NCBI RefSeq assembly: GCF_000237925.1 | Contig: NC_031497.1 | Span: forward strand, 22,387,249 to 22,451,248 | Direction: 5' to 3' | DNA from: Schistosoma mansoni | Lineage: Eukaryota > Platyhelminthes > Trematoda > Strigeidida > Schistosomatidae | Length of the DNA: 64,000 bases | Shown here: positions 21,401 to 33,210 of the stretch, piece by piece | Layout: each line of letters starts with the position of its first letter | Position numbering within the stretch: the stretch's first letter is position 1 | Program-made: the position numbers and the translations under genes | The notes under the pieces: generated by a model | Told to the model about the DNA's origin: nothing | The model's input: the letters and a program-made list of their open reading frames with translations, nothing else | The model's database searches: none

Positions 21401-24400
21401 TCTAATAACTCGAATTTACTTGGAAAGATTGGGGAAACATGTACTGATATAATCAAAAACGTCTGCCAGAAAATGAATATTCGGTTACCTGTAGATTCAT
21501 CACTATCGCGTCTTGGACAGATTGCATCTATTTCATCGAAGAAAATCAGACATGGTTGACAAGCACGTGCTCGTTCAAAGATTTCTCGAATACGACGTTC
21601 GCTTTCGCCTTGGAATTTATTAAGGACTTCTGGACCTTTGACCGATAGGAAATTGAGACCAGCTTGATTGGATAGGGCTTTAGCTACGAGCGTTTTCCCG
21701 CATCCAGGTGGACCCTCAAGTAGTACACCTCCAGAACGTCGATGCAAAACCTGAGCACGTTCCCAATCATCGATTAGAAGCTATATACATACATAACAGA
21801 TACTAATTACATATTCACAAATTAGGTAGTGATATATAAGAGGGATATAGTTAACTTTTATACATTTTTCAGTTATGAACTAGAGTTGTTTAAATGACGC
21901 GAAAACTTTATGACTATCTGGGTACAATATATTGCAGTTTATATGTATAACAAATTGGAATTATTACCGACAAGACATTAGCTTAGCCAACGTCTGCCAA
22001 GCACAAAAACTGGCAGTTTAATATCCAAGGCTTATAACTGACCCAATTTGCATTGAAAATAAAGCTCTTCATGAAATAAGCAAATAAAACCTTTTCGATC
22101 GACTTAACTTATTTCCTACTTCATTTATTTATATTCTACACATGCGACCATTCTGTGTTATTTACCAGAATTTTTCAAACAACCAATATGATATAAGATT
22201 AAAACTTTTAAAGACATAGAGATAACATGAATTTTCTCACCATAAAGCGATTGTATAACTGTTGTCTAGTTGTTTCGAGACCACCGACATCAGCCCAAGT
22301 CACATCTGGAATAGTTACAAATTCAGCAGTATTTTTAACTGCTGGAACGACAACAACCAACGCTTTGTCAACGATTTCTCGTGTTACAATTAAAGGATAT
22401 TGGACTGGCACCTAAAAAGAAGGCAAACGAATCGAAGTTCTAAAGAAAATATAGCTTGTCTGAAAAATTCGAATTTTCAACTTTTTGCCGCGAGAATTAT
22501 TTCTTAAAAACAGGATACACTATTAGCAAATAGAGTATCACGAGTCTAACGAACCTGAAAATTTGGATGAAAATAGAATAGTGTTTGTGTTAATAAATGA
22601 CTAGCTTCTAAACATAACCGTGTTACAAATGCTTAGGACAAAAGACGTACAAACTACTCAAACTTTTTGTTATAGCCAAATAATATCCTCTTTGAATCCC
22701 AATTACCACAGAAAACGAACACAATAATAGTCTATGAATTAAAAGCAAGCACAAGTAAAAAGAACTGATTGCTTAAGTATTCTATGGATGCTACTCTTAT
22801 CGTACTCAGTAGTTGTAGTGAATGAAGACTTGGGGGGGGGGTGGAACCAATTTATTGTTTTATGCAAAATCATACACTAAATACATTACTTGCATATCGT
22901 TTTTGAGTTGTCTTTTACAAACTCCATCATTCTTCCTATGATGCTGTTATTGCGGTCTCTCTATTTTCTTTTCTCTTTGTTCCAAGCTTCTGCTAGTGAT
23001 CATTTCACCTCCAATTCCTGCCACATACTACTTACGTCTGTCCACATAAGTAGCGCAGATCACACTATAAGGTGCACTAAGAAACCTAGTTCAATGTAGC
23101 TGAATTACGAACAGGAATCAGAATTTCAGTGTGTCTGCATGGTGAAACGATACGTGACTAATCCCATTTTATATTGATTATAGATCACTGGCTCTGAGTA
23201 AATTGTAGAAAGTCTATCAGTAATAAGTTCGAGCATAGAGTTATGACGCTTTTGGTCAATGTAGGAGAAAAATAATGACATTCAGATACTTGCGACAAAG
23301 TATCACAGTGGATTAATGATACTAAATACTTTATTGATAAATGTTATATTATGTATCTAGCAAACTATATTTTATGAACATGAGTTAGAAGTGACCCGAA
23401 GATTTAATACATTATCTCCTAATGCAGTATGAGTTTACCCTTAAGACGAACTGTAAATTTACCAAGAATTGTATAAGAATAATAGTGAATATTATGAATA
23501 CGCACTAAACCGAGGATTGTTGTTGACTAATTACAGAAAACCACAGCTACAAAAACCTAAGAGCTACTTATTAATTACAGCTTTTCATAGAAACAACCAA
23601 ATTAAATCAAATGACATACATAAGAAAACATACCGAAAAAGAGTTATCAGCAACACGCGACTCAATGGAGAAGTCAACATGCACCTTTTGACCATTCTTA
23701 ACACCCTCCATATTGTTAGTATCAAGATTATTCAAGTTGTCATCAGCATCATCATCGTTAACATCATTAAGTTTACTTGTTAAACAAGCCATTTTTAACT
23801 GAGCTACCAGACGAATTAAATCTCCGACTTCATAACCAGGTGTTCGACGTGCTAATTCAAGACATGTTAAGTTTTCACTGAGTTGTAGTTGACGGGAATT
23901 AGAGGTTACTGGTTTCGGTGAAATAAAGTCAGTATCATCTGACAAGTACTGCTGCAATAGTCTAATACGACAGAATCAAAAGTAGACAGCATATTATGAA
24001 TGGATTGAAACCAAAACGATGATGAGAAAACACTGTCAGTTGACACTGACCTCTAATTGTCTTGGTACGGACCGAGAGTGAGGGTAGCTTGCTCTGCTAC
24101 TGGGAATGCTTACATACGATCATGCATCTATAAACTCGACTAAATGCATTCACACGATGAGGGTGTTATTTACGAAATTGAGAGGACAAAAAGTGAATGA
24201 CCGGTGCTGGAACCAGGTTGGTGGATACGGAGAGTTGGAAAATCCTGATTTTCAACCAGTGATGTTCATAGGCTCCGAAACTCAAAGAGAGCAAACCGCA
24301 TGTGAATCTATACCTGGTTATCGACTACCATACGATAGCATCTCATGATATTGCTCCACTATATTTTGAATTAGACCTTCGAAGAAGAGACTTCCTAGGG

Positions 24401-27400
24401 GAGCTAACCGTCTTTGTGGCGGCTTCCATGCAACATCCTAACCCACAAACTATTTTGTGTGGCGTATATTATTTTCTTAAATTCCTCATGTGGCTCTTCT
24501 GGGGCTACTGAAGGTCCTAAACCCATACAAAGGAGGGGCGTTGAGCGTGAGGTCGGCAACCCCATCCCGTAGAGAAAAAGCTTGCTAAAAAATACACTGA
24601 CCAGAATAAACAATTTAAAACATTTAAACTCTGCCCTCCGAGTTGAATTGGAAGCAGACACTAAAAAGATGAATAGCAACTAGAAAGGATTGCCCAGGAC
24701 AAAGTTGGATGGAGAATGCTGGTGGCCGGCCTATACTCCACCAAGAGGGGTAGTAACAGGAGTAAGTATATTTTTTAGTGCTCATTTGTACCACATTTCC
24801 TTTGACACGTAGGTGTTCTTTCTACCTTTCAATCCTAAAATATTTATTGAAATGTGTTTGGAATTCCGACACTTAAAGCCATACTGAATGAAATTTATGA
24901 TTATGAGTTAATTTATATTGAAGACATAAAATTTGTGGGTGCAGATTTATGCACCCGATTTTTAACTACACTTTCAGGGAGTGCTGACTTCTTAAACTAG
25001 CCGAAGTGGAGCTGAGTTAGACCATATAACCTACTGATTGAAAGTCAAGAGCTCCAACCGTGAAAACACCAATCCTTCAGTTCCTAGGAAACGTTATGAG
25101 GGTGTTATCATAATTAATATTCACTGACTAATTAAACTGTGTTAACAGTTACTTGAGCATTGATTTCAGTTGGATAATTCCCAAATATCACCACGAGCAT
25201 TCATTCGAAGCACTTATTTACATACGATATAAAGATTTATATAACTCATGACTGTATTCCGAATTAGTTAATATTTGTTTAAAATTACATGATGTACCAA
25301 TACTCATTTTTGATGAATGTTTTACGACTATTGGCTTACTAGGCCTTTTAATTAAGAAGTTTCAACTGTGTTGTTTGTCTTGATGTCATCTCGTGACTAA
25401 AGTATTGTTTTTGATACAAGAATATGTGGCCGTATCATTGCGTCAATAGTTTCTGGAGCATATGGAAAACTATCCTAGAGGACTGGGACTTAGTTATAAT
25501 AGAACGCCATACAAAGACTCTTTCTTCACAAACTAAGGAAGATACATCAATGATTGGTTGAATGATACAATGTGTAATGTTAGCTTTTGATTTAAACATC
25601 TACCATAAATGTATTCTATCAAATGAAAGTTACCGGAACGTGGCTGACTTCATCTTAGCAAACTTAAGAAGTCATAACATAAGCTAGTGAATATCACTAA
25701 TTAGTAAAGTTATTGTACAATACGGCAAGCAAGAAAAAAATGCTCATAGTAAGATGAAAGACATTTAACAAGGGTACAGTATAGATAATTCTCAGGGTGA
25801 TCAAACAGTGACAAAGTGAAAAATAAGCCCAAGCAACGACTTTAATTCAACAAGTTCAAATCTATGAAATTTTAAGAAGTGAACTTCACGAGGAACTGTG
25901 AATAGGTTGTGCAGAGCTGAGCCCAGTCCATCTGTAGGAATCTGGGAAAATGCACAAACAAAAAACCTGAAGTTACTGCTATTAGATCACGTGTAGCACT
26001 TAGCAAAGCACCAGTTTGAGGATGATGATAGTGAACAAAGTTTACTTAACAAGAGATGTTTAAGATGCAACAAAACAATCAGTTGAAAGGGTTACGATAT
26101 CTGTAGAATTAAATAATTTTGTCGACTAAACAACTATAAAGTTCAATCTTAAACTAGTAGACTTACCTCAAGCGATGAGTCTCACTTAACATTCCAAATG
26201 TCAACTTCTGTGTAAACAAATCTAATATACTTTGGGGTAGACTGGCAAGAAGTGATCGAGTTTCCCCAATAAGTACAACGCCTGAGCTGACCATATCTAA
26301 AATCATTAGAAAATGTCACACATGTATTAAATCGAAGGCAAAACAGATTCCTGTATAATATCTTGTAATATATGAAAACAATGACAGCAACAAGCAATGT
26401 AATATGACAACGAGAGAGTTGAGTGTGGTTTTTAAAGAGTGAAACAAACACCATATGATGGCAAAAATCAACATCAAACCTGTTTTGAACCAGGCAGTTG
26501 ACAGTCCAGCCTCTAGAATACCACACCACAAGACTTCACGAGTTATAGATCAGTGGTAATGCCATGAGTTTATGAATAATCCAAGTAACCGTGTTATTTC
26601 ATTGTTCACCTGACAATCGGGCTTCAAAATGTCAAAAAGCTATATTCACTACTTTACTCGACAAGTCCCCAAATCAGAACAAGGTTGAACAGGAACGTAA
26701 TTATATTCCGAATAACAAGGTAGAATGGGAGTAAAAGTCATCGCTAAAATCTCTTTATTGGTCCCCTTCCATTTTGATATTTGCGAAGTATTTTTAAGTG
26801 TGCCAACAAAGCGTTCAATTTGGCTATCGGACCACAAATGGAATGAAGGTGTTCCGATATAACTGGTTTCGTTCCGCTGACAAAATTCTGCGAAGATAGC
26901 AGACGTAAACCATGTCTTATTATCGCCAACTATTAACTCAGGAATCCCGAAACGACTGAACGGTTGATTTAGTTTTCTGACTATGCAGATTGCAATTGGC
27001 TGTTCCATGAAAAGAATTTCTTGCCACTCGCTGTATGCACCAACTAGAAAAAGGTAAGTTTGTCCATGAAGTGGACCAGCGAAGTCTAAGTGTATACGCT
27101 GCCACGAAGACTGTGGTGTTGGCCATGATTGCAGCTTTGCGTTCCGCGGTGCTTTTGTTGCTAATGCGCATCTATTACATGAACTATACAGCGACTCCAG
27201 TTGGGTGTCTTAGTGAGGCCAATATACATAACTTCATTTTACGCTCTTCTGAGATTTATTCCAGGGTGTTCTGCGTGTAGTCGTTCAAGCACTGCTCGTT
27301 GCGGTTTCTTTGGGATCATAACACATTTCTCAAATACAGGGCAGTCATCGATGATTGACACAGTCTGACCCAGTAACACCTTTGAAGTTTCGTGGAGCTG

Positions 27401-30400
27401 ATCTTCGAGGGCCATCCTTTTAGGTGGGACTTTAACTTGTAGCTCTGAGTCTCGAAGAGTTTCGTACCTGACTTCATCAGACGACACTGGAGTGTTTTGA
27501 ATGGTATCTGATACTAAACACTTTACTTCTGGATCTATATCTATGAAGGCAATGATCGTGTCCTCTGGTACATGGTGTTGAACGTCAATGAACCGAGGGA
27601 GGACATAGGACTGATCGATGATATTTGTCCCGACAGTAGCTGCTACTTAATAATCCTAAGGAGTGGTATGTTAGGGATGTAGAAAAGATGGAAAAGGCAG
27701 TGATGATTAGTACCAGTAAACAACTGATCAGTCTGATCAAGGAAACGGGTATTAAAAGTTCGATTGTTAGTGAAACTACCTCAGTCACCCGCTATCTCCA
27801 ATCAACCTAAATGGCAAAATGATGTACGTCCCCCAACTCTTAGCGAGATTGAAAAGGGTATAAGTAATCTAAAGTGAGGGAGAGCATACTCTGGAACATG
27901 AATATACTTTTTGACATCCAATTATATTTGTATTCTTTAACTTTAGACCAGCATTTGACTTCGTTGATCGTGAGGTTCTGTGGCAGTAATCGCTGAAAGG
28001 GGTACCAAAAAAGTACATTAACTCTGTACAGACTCTACACGAACACTAATGGTCGAGTAAGAGCTTATGACGAACTGTCGTCAGGATTGGTTATTTCAAG
28101 TGTTCATTAGGGTTGTTCACTTTCTCCATTTTTACTTAACTTGGTCATAGAAATGCTTTTAGAGATAACACTTTCATCGTCTGACTTATCAAAGATTGAT
28201 CTACCAGAAGATTCATTTATTGACTTGGAATACCCAGATGATATGATTCTGTTCGTTGAAGACACTGAGCAAATGCAATCTCCTGACCACCTTAAGCAAC
28301 AATGCAAGCATGTTTTTGATGCAGTTGTCTCCCTCCAAATGTAAAATGTTACTTCAGAGTTGACTTGCGTCAGTGCCTGAATTAGTGATCGGGAGTGAAG
28401 TAGTTAAACTCATCGACTGCTTCACTTAAGATTCTCACCAGTCTTGGTGGTCAGATGTCTGATGAAGCTCGATTGGCTTTCACCAACTTGCGTCACTTAT
28501 GGGGTATGCCAGATATACGTCTTCCAACCAAAGGAAAAGTTTACTGCGCAGCAGTTTGGTCCGTTTTACTTTATGAGCGTGGAACATGGCCATTAAGAAT
28601 AGGCGATATTCATAGATTCTTCGAAGTATTGCTCATGTATTTTGGGACTGCGGAATAAGCAATCCCTGGGTTGGGAATAGGGTTCTAAGTAAGGATGGCA
28701 AATCGACTGATGATGTAGTAAATCTTCATCAACTGAGGTGGTTGGGACATGTTACGTATGCCCAACCACCAGCTAACTCGATGTGCGATGTTTTCTAGTG
28801 CACGAATAAGCCGGAAGAAAGTTAGGAGCAACCAAACTAGAACATGGCATCAGTCCATGAAGTCACTGACAATTGGACTAAGTTATGTTAATAGGTATAG
28901 ACTGCCTAGTTGGGGCCCGCGTGATTATCGTAACCAATAGCTTGAATGACATGGCTCAAAATCGTTTGCAATGGCACAGGTGCATTCATACTTTGTCTTC
29001 CTCCGAATCCTGAGATTCTAGACTCTTCATAATCTTTTTGTTTTTATTTCGTTAGTTTATATTTTCTTTCCGAGTTGAATCTTCGATACCTAATCTTTTC
29101 CATTACCACCGATACTGTTGATACCTCCAATACTCTGGAATTCGGCCTGAAAACTTCATCTCACTATGACAATGGGGTATGGCAACTTAAGCCGATTGAC
29201 ATACGTACAGGTTTTATGTTGTAACTGGTCAATGGTATTTGTCAACTGATACTTAATGTTGAAGTCATAGCTCAGTCAGCTACAACGTAGGACCAGGCAC
29301 ATATATGCATCGGTCCAAGTTGCCATACCTCGTTAGCACAACAAGATCAACACCGGATTCATAGTAGTTAATTTAGTGGTGTTATTATATGAAAGAAAGG
29401 CTGTATATAAGGATATAGTATAGGAAGGAAAAAAGTTATGAAGTAATTTTAATCTCAAGGTTTAAGGGAAGATAAAGAGTGTATACACCTACGCCATTGT
29501 GATCGGTTCTGAGCCATGTCACCTAGAGTCTCCAACCAATGGTCATAGCTCAGGAGCATTGTTGTCCAGTGCAGTAATCTGCTAGTCGTATAGACAGGAA
29601 TTTCTTTCTTAGAGATAAAAATTGAAATTAAAGGTTTCCGATCTGTCAGTACAGTAAACTTACGACCGCAGAGCATTTTATGGAGTCTGTTAACAGCAGA
29701 TATGATTGTAACGGCTTTCTTTTCAATCTGGCTGTAGTTCCGCTCGGCCGGTGTGAGTCTAGCAGCATAAGCAATCGTCTTATCTGATTTGTCCGGAAAC
29801 ACGTGAGATATCACTACGCCAACTCCACGACTAGAAGCATTAGATACAACAACAATTCCCAAGCTGGGTTTGACGTGTGTTTCTTCACATAGTTGGGATC
29901 CATACCCCACCACTTGGTTAAGAACTTGATTCAGTCGATCTGAAAGTTTACTGTCAGTTGGACCCATAACAATGATACCACCTAGATAAGCTGCTGTTCT
30001 CGTTATACCTTTTTACATGGTATCCAATGTTTGCTGAAAGATGGGAGGTGTGGTCTTGATGCCAAATGGTAGGAGGGTATATTGAAATAGTCCGCGATGA
30101 GTGTTGATAGTCAGAAGCTCTCTACAATCAACACTTACTACTTTCAAACAGGCATCAGAAGAGTCTATTTTAGAAAAACATGTTCCAACATTTATGCTTA
30201 GCAAACAGGTCGTCAGGAACTGGTAACGAATATCGATATACATCTAATACAGCGTTTCGACCGGTTGGGAAGTCGGCATACGTGTATAGTTTCATCGGCC
30301 TTCTTAAGCACTACGGTCGCTGCTGCCCATGAACAGTAGTTGACTGGTTGGATTATACCAGCTTGCTGTAAACGATTAAGTTCCTAATAGACCAGTTCAA

Positions 30401-31760
30401 GAACAGAATACGGTGCAGAACGTTTCGGAAAAAAATGGGTTTAGCATCTGGTTTCGCTGGTAAATGAGCATATATCTTGGCGCAGTGACCAAGGTTATTC
30501 TGGAGAACAGAAGGGGGTTTTCTCCTGAGCTTTTCTAGAAACCTTTTACCTATCTTTCTTGCAAATTTTTGGATGTCTAGTGATGGACGCAACACGTTGC
30601 AGACACTGTTAATAGGTATCTCCATACTTAACTACAACCCCAAAAATGTGGACGTGATGAACCATGTGACGAATAGCGCACCTAGATAGGTTTAATCGGA
30701 ATGGAAACCTTATATGCATGTAACTCATACTATTCAAGGGTCAGTTGGTCATTATGGGCAATTAAAGAGTATGAATCAATATAAGGATATTGATACCTTT
30801 AAGCAATTGACTTTTTAGAAGGCAGGTAAGACGGAACGTCCCAACAGGAGAGGAATGTTTCTCCATACTTTCAATATCATCCAAATGCAAAATACATGGT
30901 GAGGAATTCTAATCGGATTTCAATTAAGGGACTAAATATACTTTAGCTTGGTTGAATATATCCATCCATGGACGCATAGATGATGGTACTGTACCAACCG
31001 AAACAGTGATGATTTTTAAACCTAGGGTCTTCAATTATTCAAAAAGGAAACGTTTTGTGATTACTCCACATGCTGCCTCAATCAATGTAGTTTTGCCACA
31101 AAATGGAGGGCCATTGATCAACAAGGATGGCCAAACTGGTAATCCGATGTCGGAAAGTAAGTGGCATGCGAGAAAGCCTTTTATTTGCCTCTGAAATATT
31201 TGTAGAGGAATACAAACTACTTACTCGTAAATCCGCTGGAACTGTATGGCTGATATCCGATAACGTGGAAGAAACACATCGAGCAGAGATAGATTCAGCT
31301 AAATGTATGAGTCAAATCTATACGTATGTTTACTTGTTGATTCCAAGCTCATCTTGGAACGTTTACGTGGAAGCTTTCTGTCTAAATCTACTGACATATC
31401 TAATTTAGGAAACTCCGACTCGTCAACCATGATAGGTGAATCTTTTGGAACAGGATTGACCATTGTACGAGTATTCACTAGCCTTAACGCTAAACAAAAT
31501 AAAAAAAGCATAAACATATACCTTTGCAAGCATCTTTGCGCCATGACTTCATATTAGATCTACTACAACTTGTGGACTTGTCTCGAATTATATATTCTGA
31601 AAACTCATCCACAGATGAACAGTCGACAGAAATCTTTACAAACTAAAGGAGAATGAATCAGGATTTCCCAAAACAAACCTGTTCAGCAAGCGGAATTAGA
31701 TACGCCCGTTGAATTTGTGGAGAGCCATATCCACATCCTATATCATTCATAACGCAGGCT
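18359..31760 (-). CDS. Double-AAA ATPase, PEX6/NVL-like, 13 visible exons
   Basis: Type II AAA+ ATPase that would use ATP hydrolysis to unfold or extract protein substrates. Exons, 5' to 3' on the minus strand: 31760-31679, 31642-31522, 31489-31334, 31298-31225, 31190-31065, 31028-30942, 30908-30797, 26296-26167, 23961-23634, 22411-22241, 21780-21489, 19612-19321, 18473-18359. All splice at GT-AG with matching phases and give 694 residues. D1 has Walker A GPPFCGKT and a weak Walker B (ILHLDDIE), then [14 protein letters not shown] and [13 protein letters not shown], which resemble the degenerate D1 of PEX6. D2 is canonical: [39 protein letters not shown] and ILRPGRL, resembling NVL. The first exon is not the start; the N-terminus upstream of 31760 was not found. 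An acidic linker (DVNDDDADD) separates the modules. The identity between PEX6 and NVL is unsettled. Confidence 0.85.
19321..19612 (-). CDS. AAA ATPase exon: D2 sensor 1 and arginine finger
   Basis: Encodes [15 protein letters not shown], then [15 protein letters not shown] and ILRPGRL. Acceptor CCACTTAG and donor GAG|GTATTT are in phase with their neighbours. Plus-strand frames over this exon are antisense shadows. Confidence 0.9.
20070..20350 (+). repeat. Sm-alpha-type repeat with dead hammerhead
   Basis: Single family A unit: A-box-like GGGCTCAGTAGCTAAGTG, B-box-like GGGTTCGAGTCCC, then the ribozyme at 20279-20339. CTGACGA and stem II are intact, but GAAA reads GACA, a core change expected to abolish cleavage. 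The GCGCGTC cleavage region is preserved. It lies in an intron of the AAA gene, in antisense orientation to the gene. Confidence 0.85.
21489..21780 (-). CDS. AAA ATPase exon: D2 Walker A and B
   Basis: Encodes [39 protein letters not shown] and [14 protein letters not shown]. Acceptor TATATAG, donor CAG|GTAACC. This is the most conserved exon of the gene. Confidence 0.92.
22241..22411 (-). CDS. AAA ATPase exon: start of D2
   Basis: Exactly 57 codons, phase 0 at both ends. Encodes the linker and [16 protein letters not shown]. Acceptor CTTTTTAG, donor ATG|GTGAGA. Confidence 0.88.
23634..23961 (-). CDS. AAA ATPase exon: end of D1 and acidic linker
   Basis: Encodes [20 protein letters not shown], then an Asp/Asn-rich linker. 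Acceptor GTATTAG, donor TCG|GTATGT. Confidence 0.82.
24060..24785 (+). mobile_element. Composite: RTE non-autonomous piece plus SR2 deletion derivative
   Basis: 24060-24470 is a diverged relative of 12187-12700. From 24480 the sequence is SR2 5' leader: it shares CATCCCGTAGA and TGACCAGAA with the leader of the minus-strand SR2 fragment at 43.35-43.46 kb. At about 24650 the leader (CTCTGCCCTCCGA) passes directly into the last 120 bp of ORF2 ([10 protein letters not shown], then GECW), as at 17815-17935. Thus nearly the whole coding region is missing. It lies in the AAA-gene intron between exons 26167 and 23961, in antisense orientation to the gene. Confidence 0.65.
26167..26296 (-). CDS. AAA ATPase exon: D1 sensor region
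   Basis: Encodes [18 protein letters not shown], then [10 protein letters not shown]. Acceptor ATTTTAG, donor GAG|GTAAGT. Its 5' phase fits the donor at 30797 across the 4.5-kb intron. Confidence 0.8.
26649..27590 (-). pseudogene. Gypsy integrase
   Basis: The zinc-binding start LHAEHPGI is in one frame (27239-27590). After a frameshift and a stop, the CNRC pair and the catalytic core follow: HLDFAGP (first Asp), [15 protein letters not shown] (second Asp) and [13 protein letters not shown] (Glu). The catalytic triad is present but the protein cannot be made intact. Confidence 0.8.
27590..29250 (+). mobile_element. Non-LTR retrotransposon fragment, second family
   Basis: Plus strand, many stops. 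It carries a pre-RT region ([15 protein letters not shown] near 27830), then [25 protein letters not shown] and [11 protein letters not shown], where the catalytic Y-A-D-D has become Y-P-D-D. The tail [19 protein letters not shown], then MAQNRLQW and HTLSSSES, follows at 28500-29011. After 29011 comes 3' UTR-like sequence. It lies inside the gypsy element, opposite to it. Confidence 0.75.
29290..29535 (-). mobile_element. 3' end of the same non-LTR family, opposite orientation
   Basis: On the minus strand it reads [18 protein letters not shown] and HSLSSLK, the same C-terminus as at 28960-29011 on the plus strand. The tails of both copies carry TATGGCAACTT facing each other (29177 and 29327). 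The two 3' ends are thus tail to tail. Confidence 0.65.
29455..29967 (-). pseudogene. Gypsy RNase H fused in frame to a non-LTR tail
   Basis: A 170-codon frame. Residues 1-143 are gypsy RNase H ([39 protein letters not shown]). Residues after YDH are the non-LTR C-terminus. Just upstream the RT active site reads YLGG instead of YLDD, so the polymerase is dead. The fusion is the insertion boundary, not a designed protein. Confidence 0.75.
29975..30600 (-). pseudogene. Gypsy reverse transcriptase, frameshifted
   Basis: Segments [44 protein letters not shown] and [19 protein letters not shown] appear in successive frames between 30440 and 30013. They match gypsy RT fingers and palm. Confidence 0.75.
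30797..31760 (-). CDS. AAA ATPase 5' exon block with six mini-introns
   Basis: Seven exons separated by introns of 36, 32, 35, 34, 36 and 33 nt (31643-31678, 31490-31521, 31299-31333, 31191-31224, 31029-31064, 30909-30941). Each begins GT and ends AG, and several contain in-frame stops, so removal is required for an open frame. Once removed, the frame reads through [20 protein letters not shown], the Walker A motif and [13 protein letters not shown]. Short in-frame runs across this block are exon-plus-mini-intron fusions. Exons upstream of 31760 are not resolved. Confidence 0.8.
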
Positions 31761-31764
31761 CTAT

Positions 31765-33095
31765 ATGAACAATAAGAATTTTAATTTTCCAATACAGAAA
31801 ACAATGAGTTATTGATTACTCGAAATGGAACCCAAACTAACATAATAAAAAGGTTAAAAATTGCTAGTGAGTTTTTTGCTAAATTCATCAAAATCCTAGT
31901 AACTAATAGTTCGGAACCATGGTGATACACATAGACATACACTTAACACATCTTAAAAACCAAGAAACATTTCTTTTAAAAACCCTTAATTCGGTCAAGA
32001 AGCTTTGATATCATTGGAGCTTGACAGACAAAAACTACACTACATTTCGTTTAATCAGAGGGTAATGATATTTTTCATCACCCATCTGGACGACGGTGCC
32101 GCCTAATGCAATAGTATGAAGAAATTGAAAGGTTTTTGACATAATACAACCCAAATTCATGGTGATCCATTTTAAATGTATACGGAAACAACCGGATGGC
32201 TTCCAAGTGTATCAGTTATACATCAAAATGTGGTAAACCGAAGTTCTAGCGATTCGCAGGACGTAGTCTGCTAGGTCCCAGAGCTAATAGTTTGCATACT
32301 GCAGTCGGTTAACATACAACCGATATTTGGTTGAAGTATATTTCTCATAACTCACAATCTAATAAATTCTTAGTCGGTGAGACTATACTTTATGGACGAC
32401 CTTTGAGACACTAAAGTGGCCTTGAGAATATCCACCTACAAACTAGAGCTAAATGAGGACTATAAACCTTTGTGAAGAACCAGGATTATGATTTACAGAT
32501 GGTTGTTAGAGTTAGGAACTAGATTTAGGATTTTCATCACGAACTGAGATCAGCTAAAATACCGAAACACTATTTAACCAAGCGGATAAAGAATTCCATG
32601 ACGAAATCCAGGACCTGTTATCGTTAACCTGCCTGGTTTGTTTATAAATTATAATTCCACTGTCTTGGTTTCCGAAGCGAAACCTACACATACATATAAT
32701 TAAATAACACTGGCACTATAGTTGGTGTCAGATAGTGACGGAAACCCAGAAATAACTTCCTAACCCTAAATTCTGACTCCAAATCTTAGTTCCTTATACT
32801 AATCTTGACTCTCCCTATATCCTAAAAAGTAAGTAGACTCAAGGTCACGTCAGCGTCGCTTATACGTCCCACCGCTTACTCTATTTTAAGCTACTTAAGT
32901 CATGTGACTTCCGAATTCAAACAGAGCATTTGATTTTTACTTCAGTAATATTCTTCTCATGCAGTAATAGGCTTCACAAGTTTTGCTAAAATCAAAGCCT
33001 ATTTAGGATGAAATTCACAATGTAAACTCGTGGCGGGCAGGGCGAAAACCGAAACCAAAGACTCAACCAAATTCAATTTAACTAATGAATCATTA
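31765..33095. other. No exon identified; expected 5' side of the AAA gene
   Basis: The N-terminal exons of the AAA gene should lie in or beyond this stretch, but I could not find a convincing frame. A possible donor at 31795 would give another 35-nt intron, but the exon before it runs into a stop. Confidence 0.35.
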
Positions 33096-33099
33096 AATG

Positions 33100-33210
33100 A
33101 TAGAGCACCATTAAAAACCCAGAAGCGGTAGACGGCCGTTTCATCGTATTATGGGACGAAACAGTAACCTCTACAACCCTATGCCGACAATGTTGATTTG
33201 ACTATCAGAT
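33100..33210 (-). repeat. Highly degraded family B hammerhead repeat
   Basis: ACGGCCGTTTCATCGTATTA matches the family's minus-strand ribozyme segment with a few changes. The flanking GAGCACCAT and AACCC segments also match. The core is no longer complete. Confidence 0.6.

Larger units (their letters stand above)
26640..30650 (-). mobile_element. Ty3/gypsy retrotransposon in an AAA-gene intron, split by non-LTR insertions
   Basis: On the minus strand the order is RT (about 30600-29975), RNase H (29967-29540), a block of unrelated non-LTR sequence (about 29530-27590), then integrase (27590-26649). This is the gypsy gene order interrupted by insertion. LTRs were not identified. The element has the same orientation as the AAA gene and occupies its 30797-26296 intron. 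All domains carry frameshifts or stops. Confidence 0.8.

Noticed and set aside
31299-31557. Overlapping plus and minus ORFs of about 80 codons
   Set aside because: The minus one is exon plus read-through of two mini-introns of the AAA gene; the plus one is its antisense.
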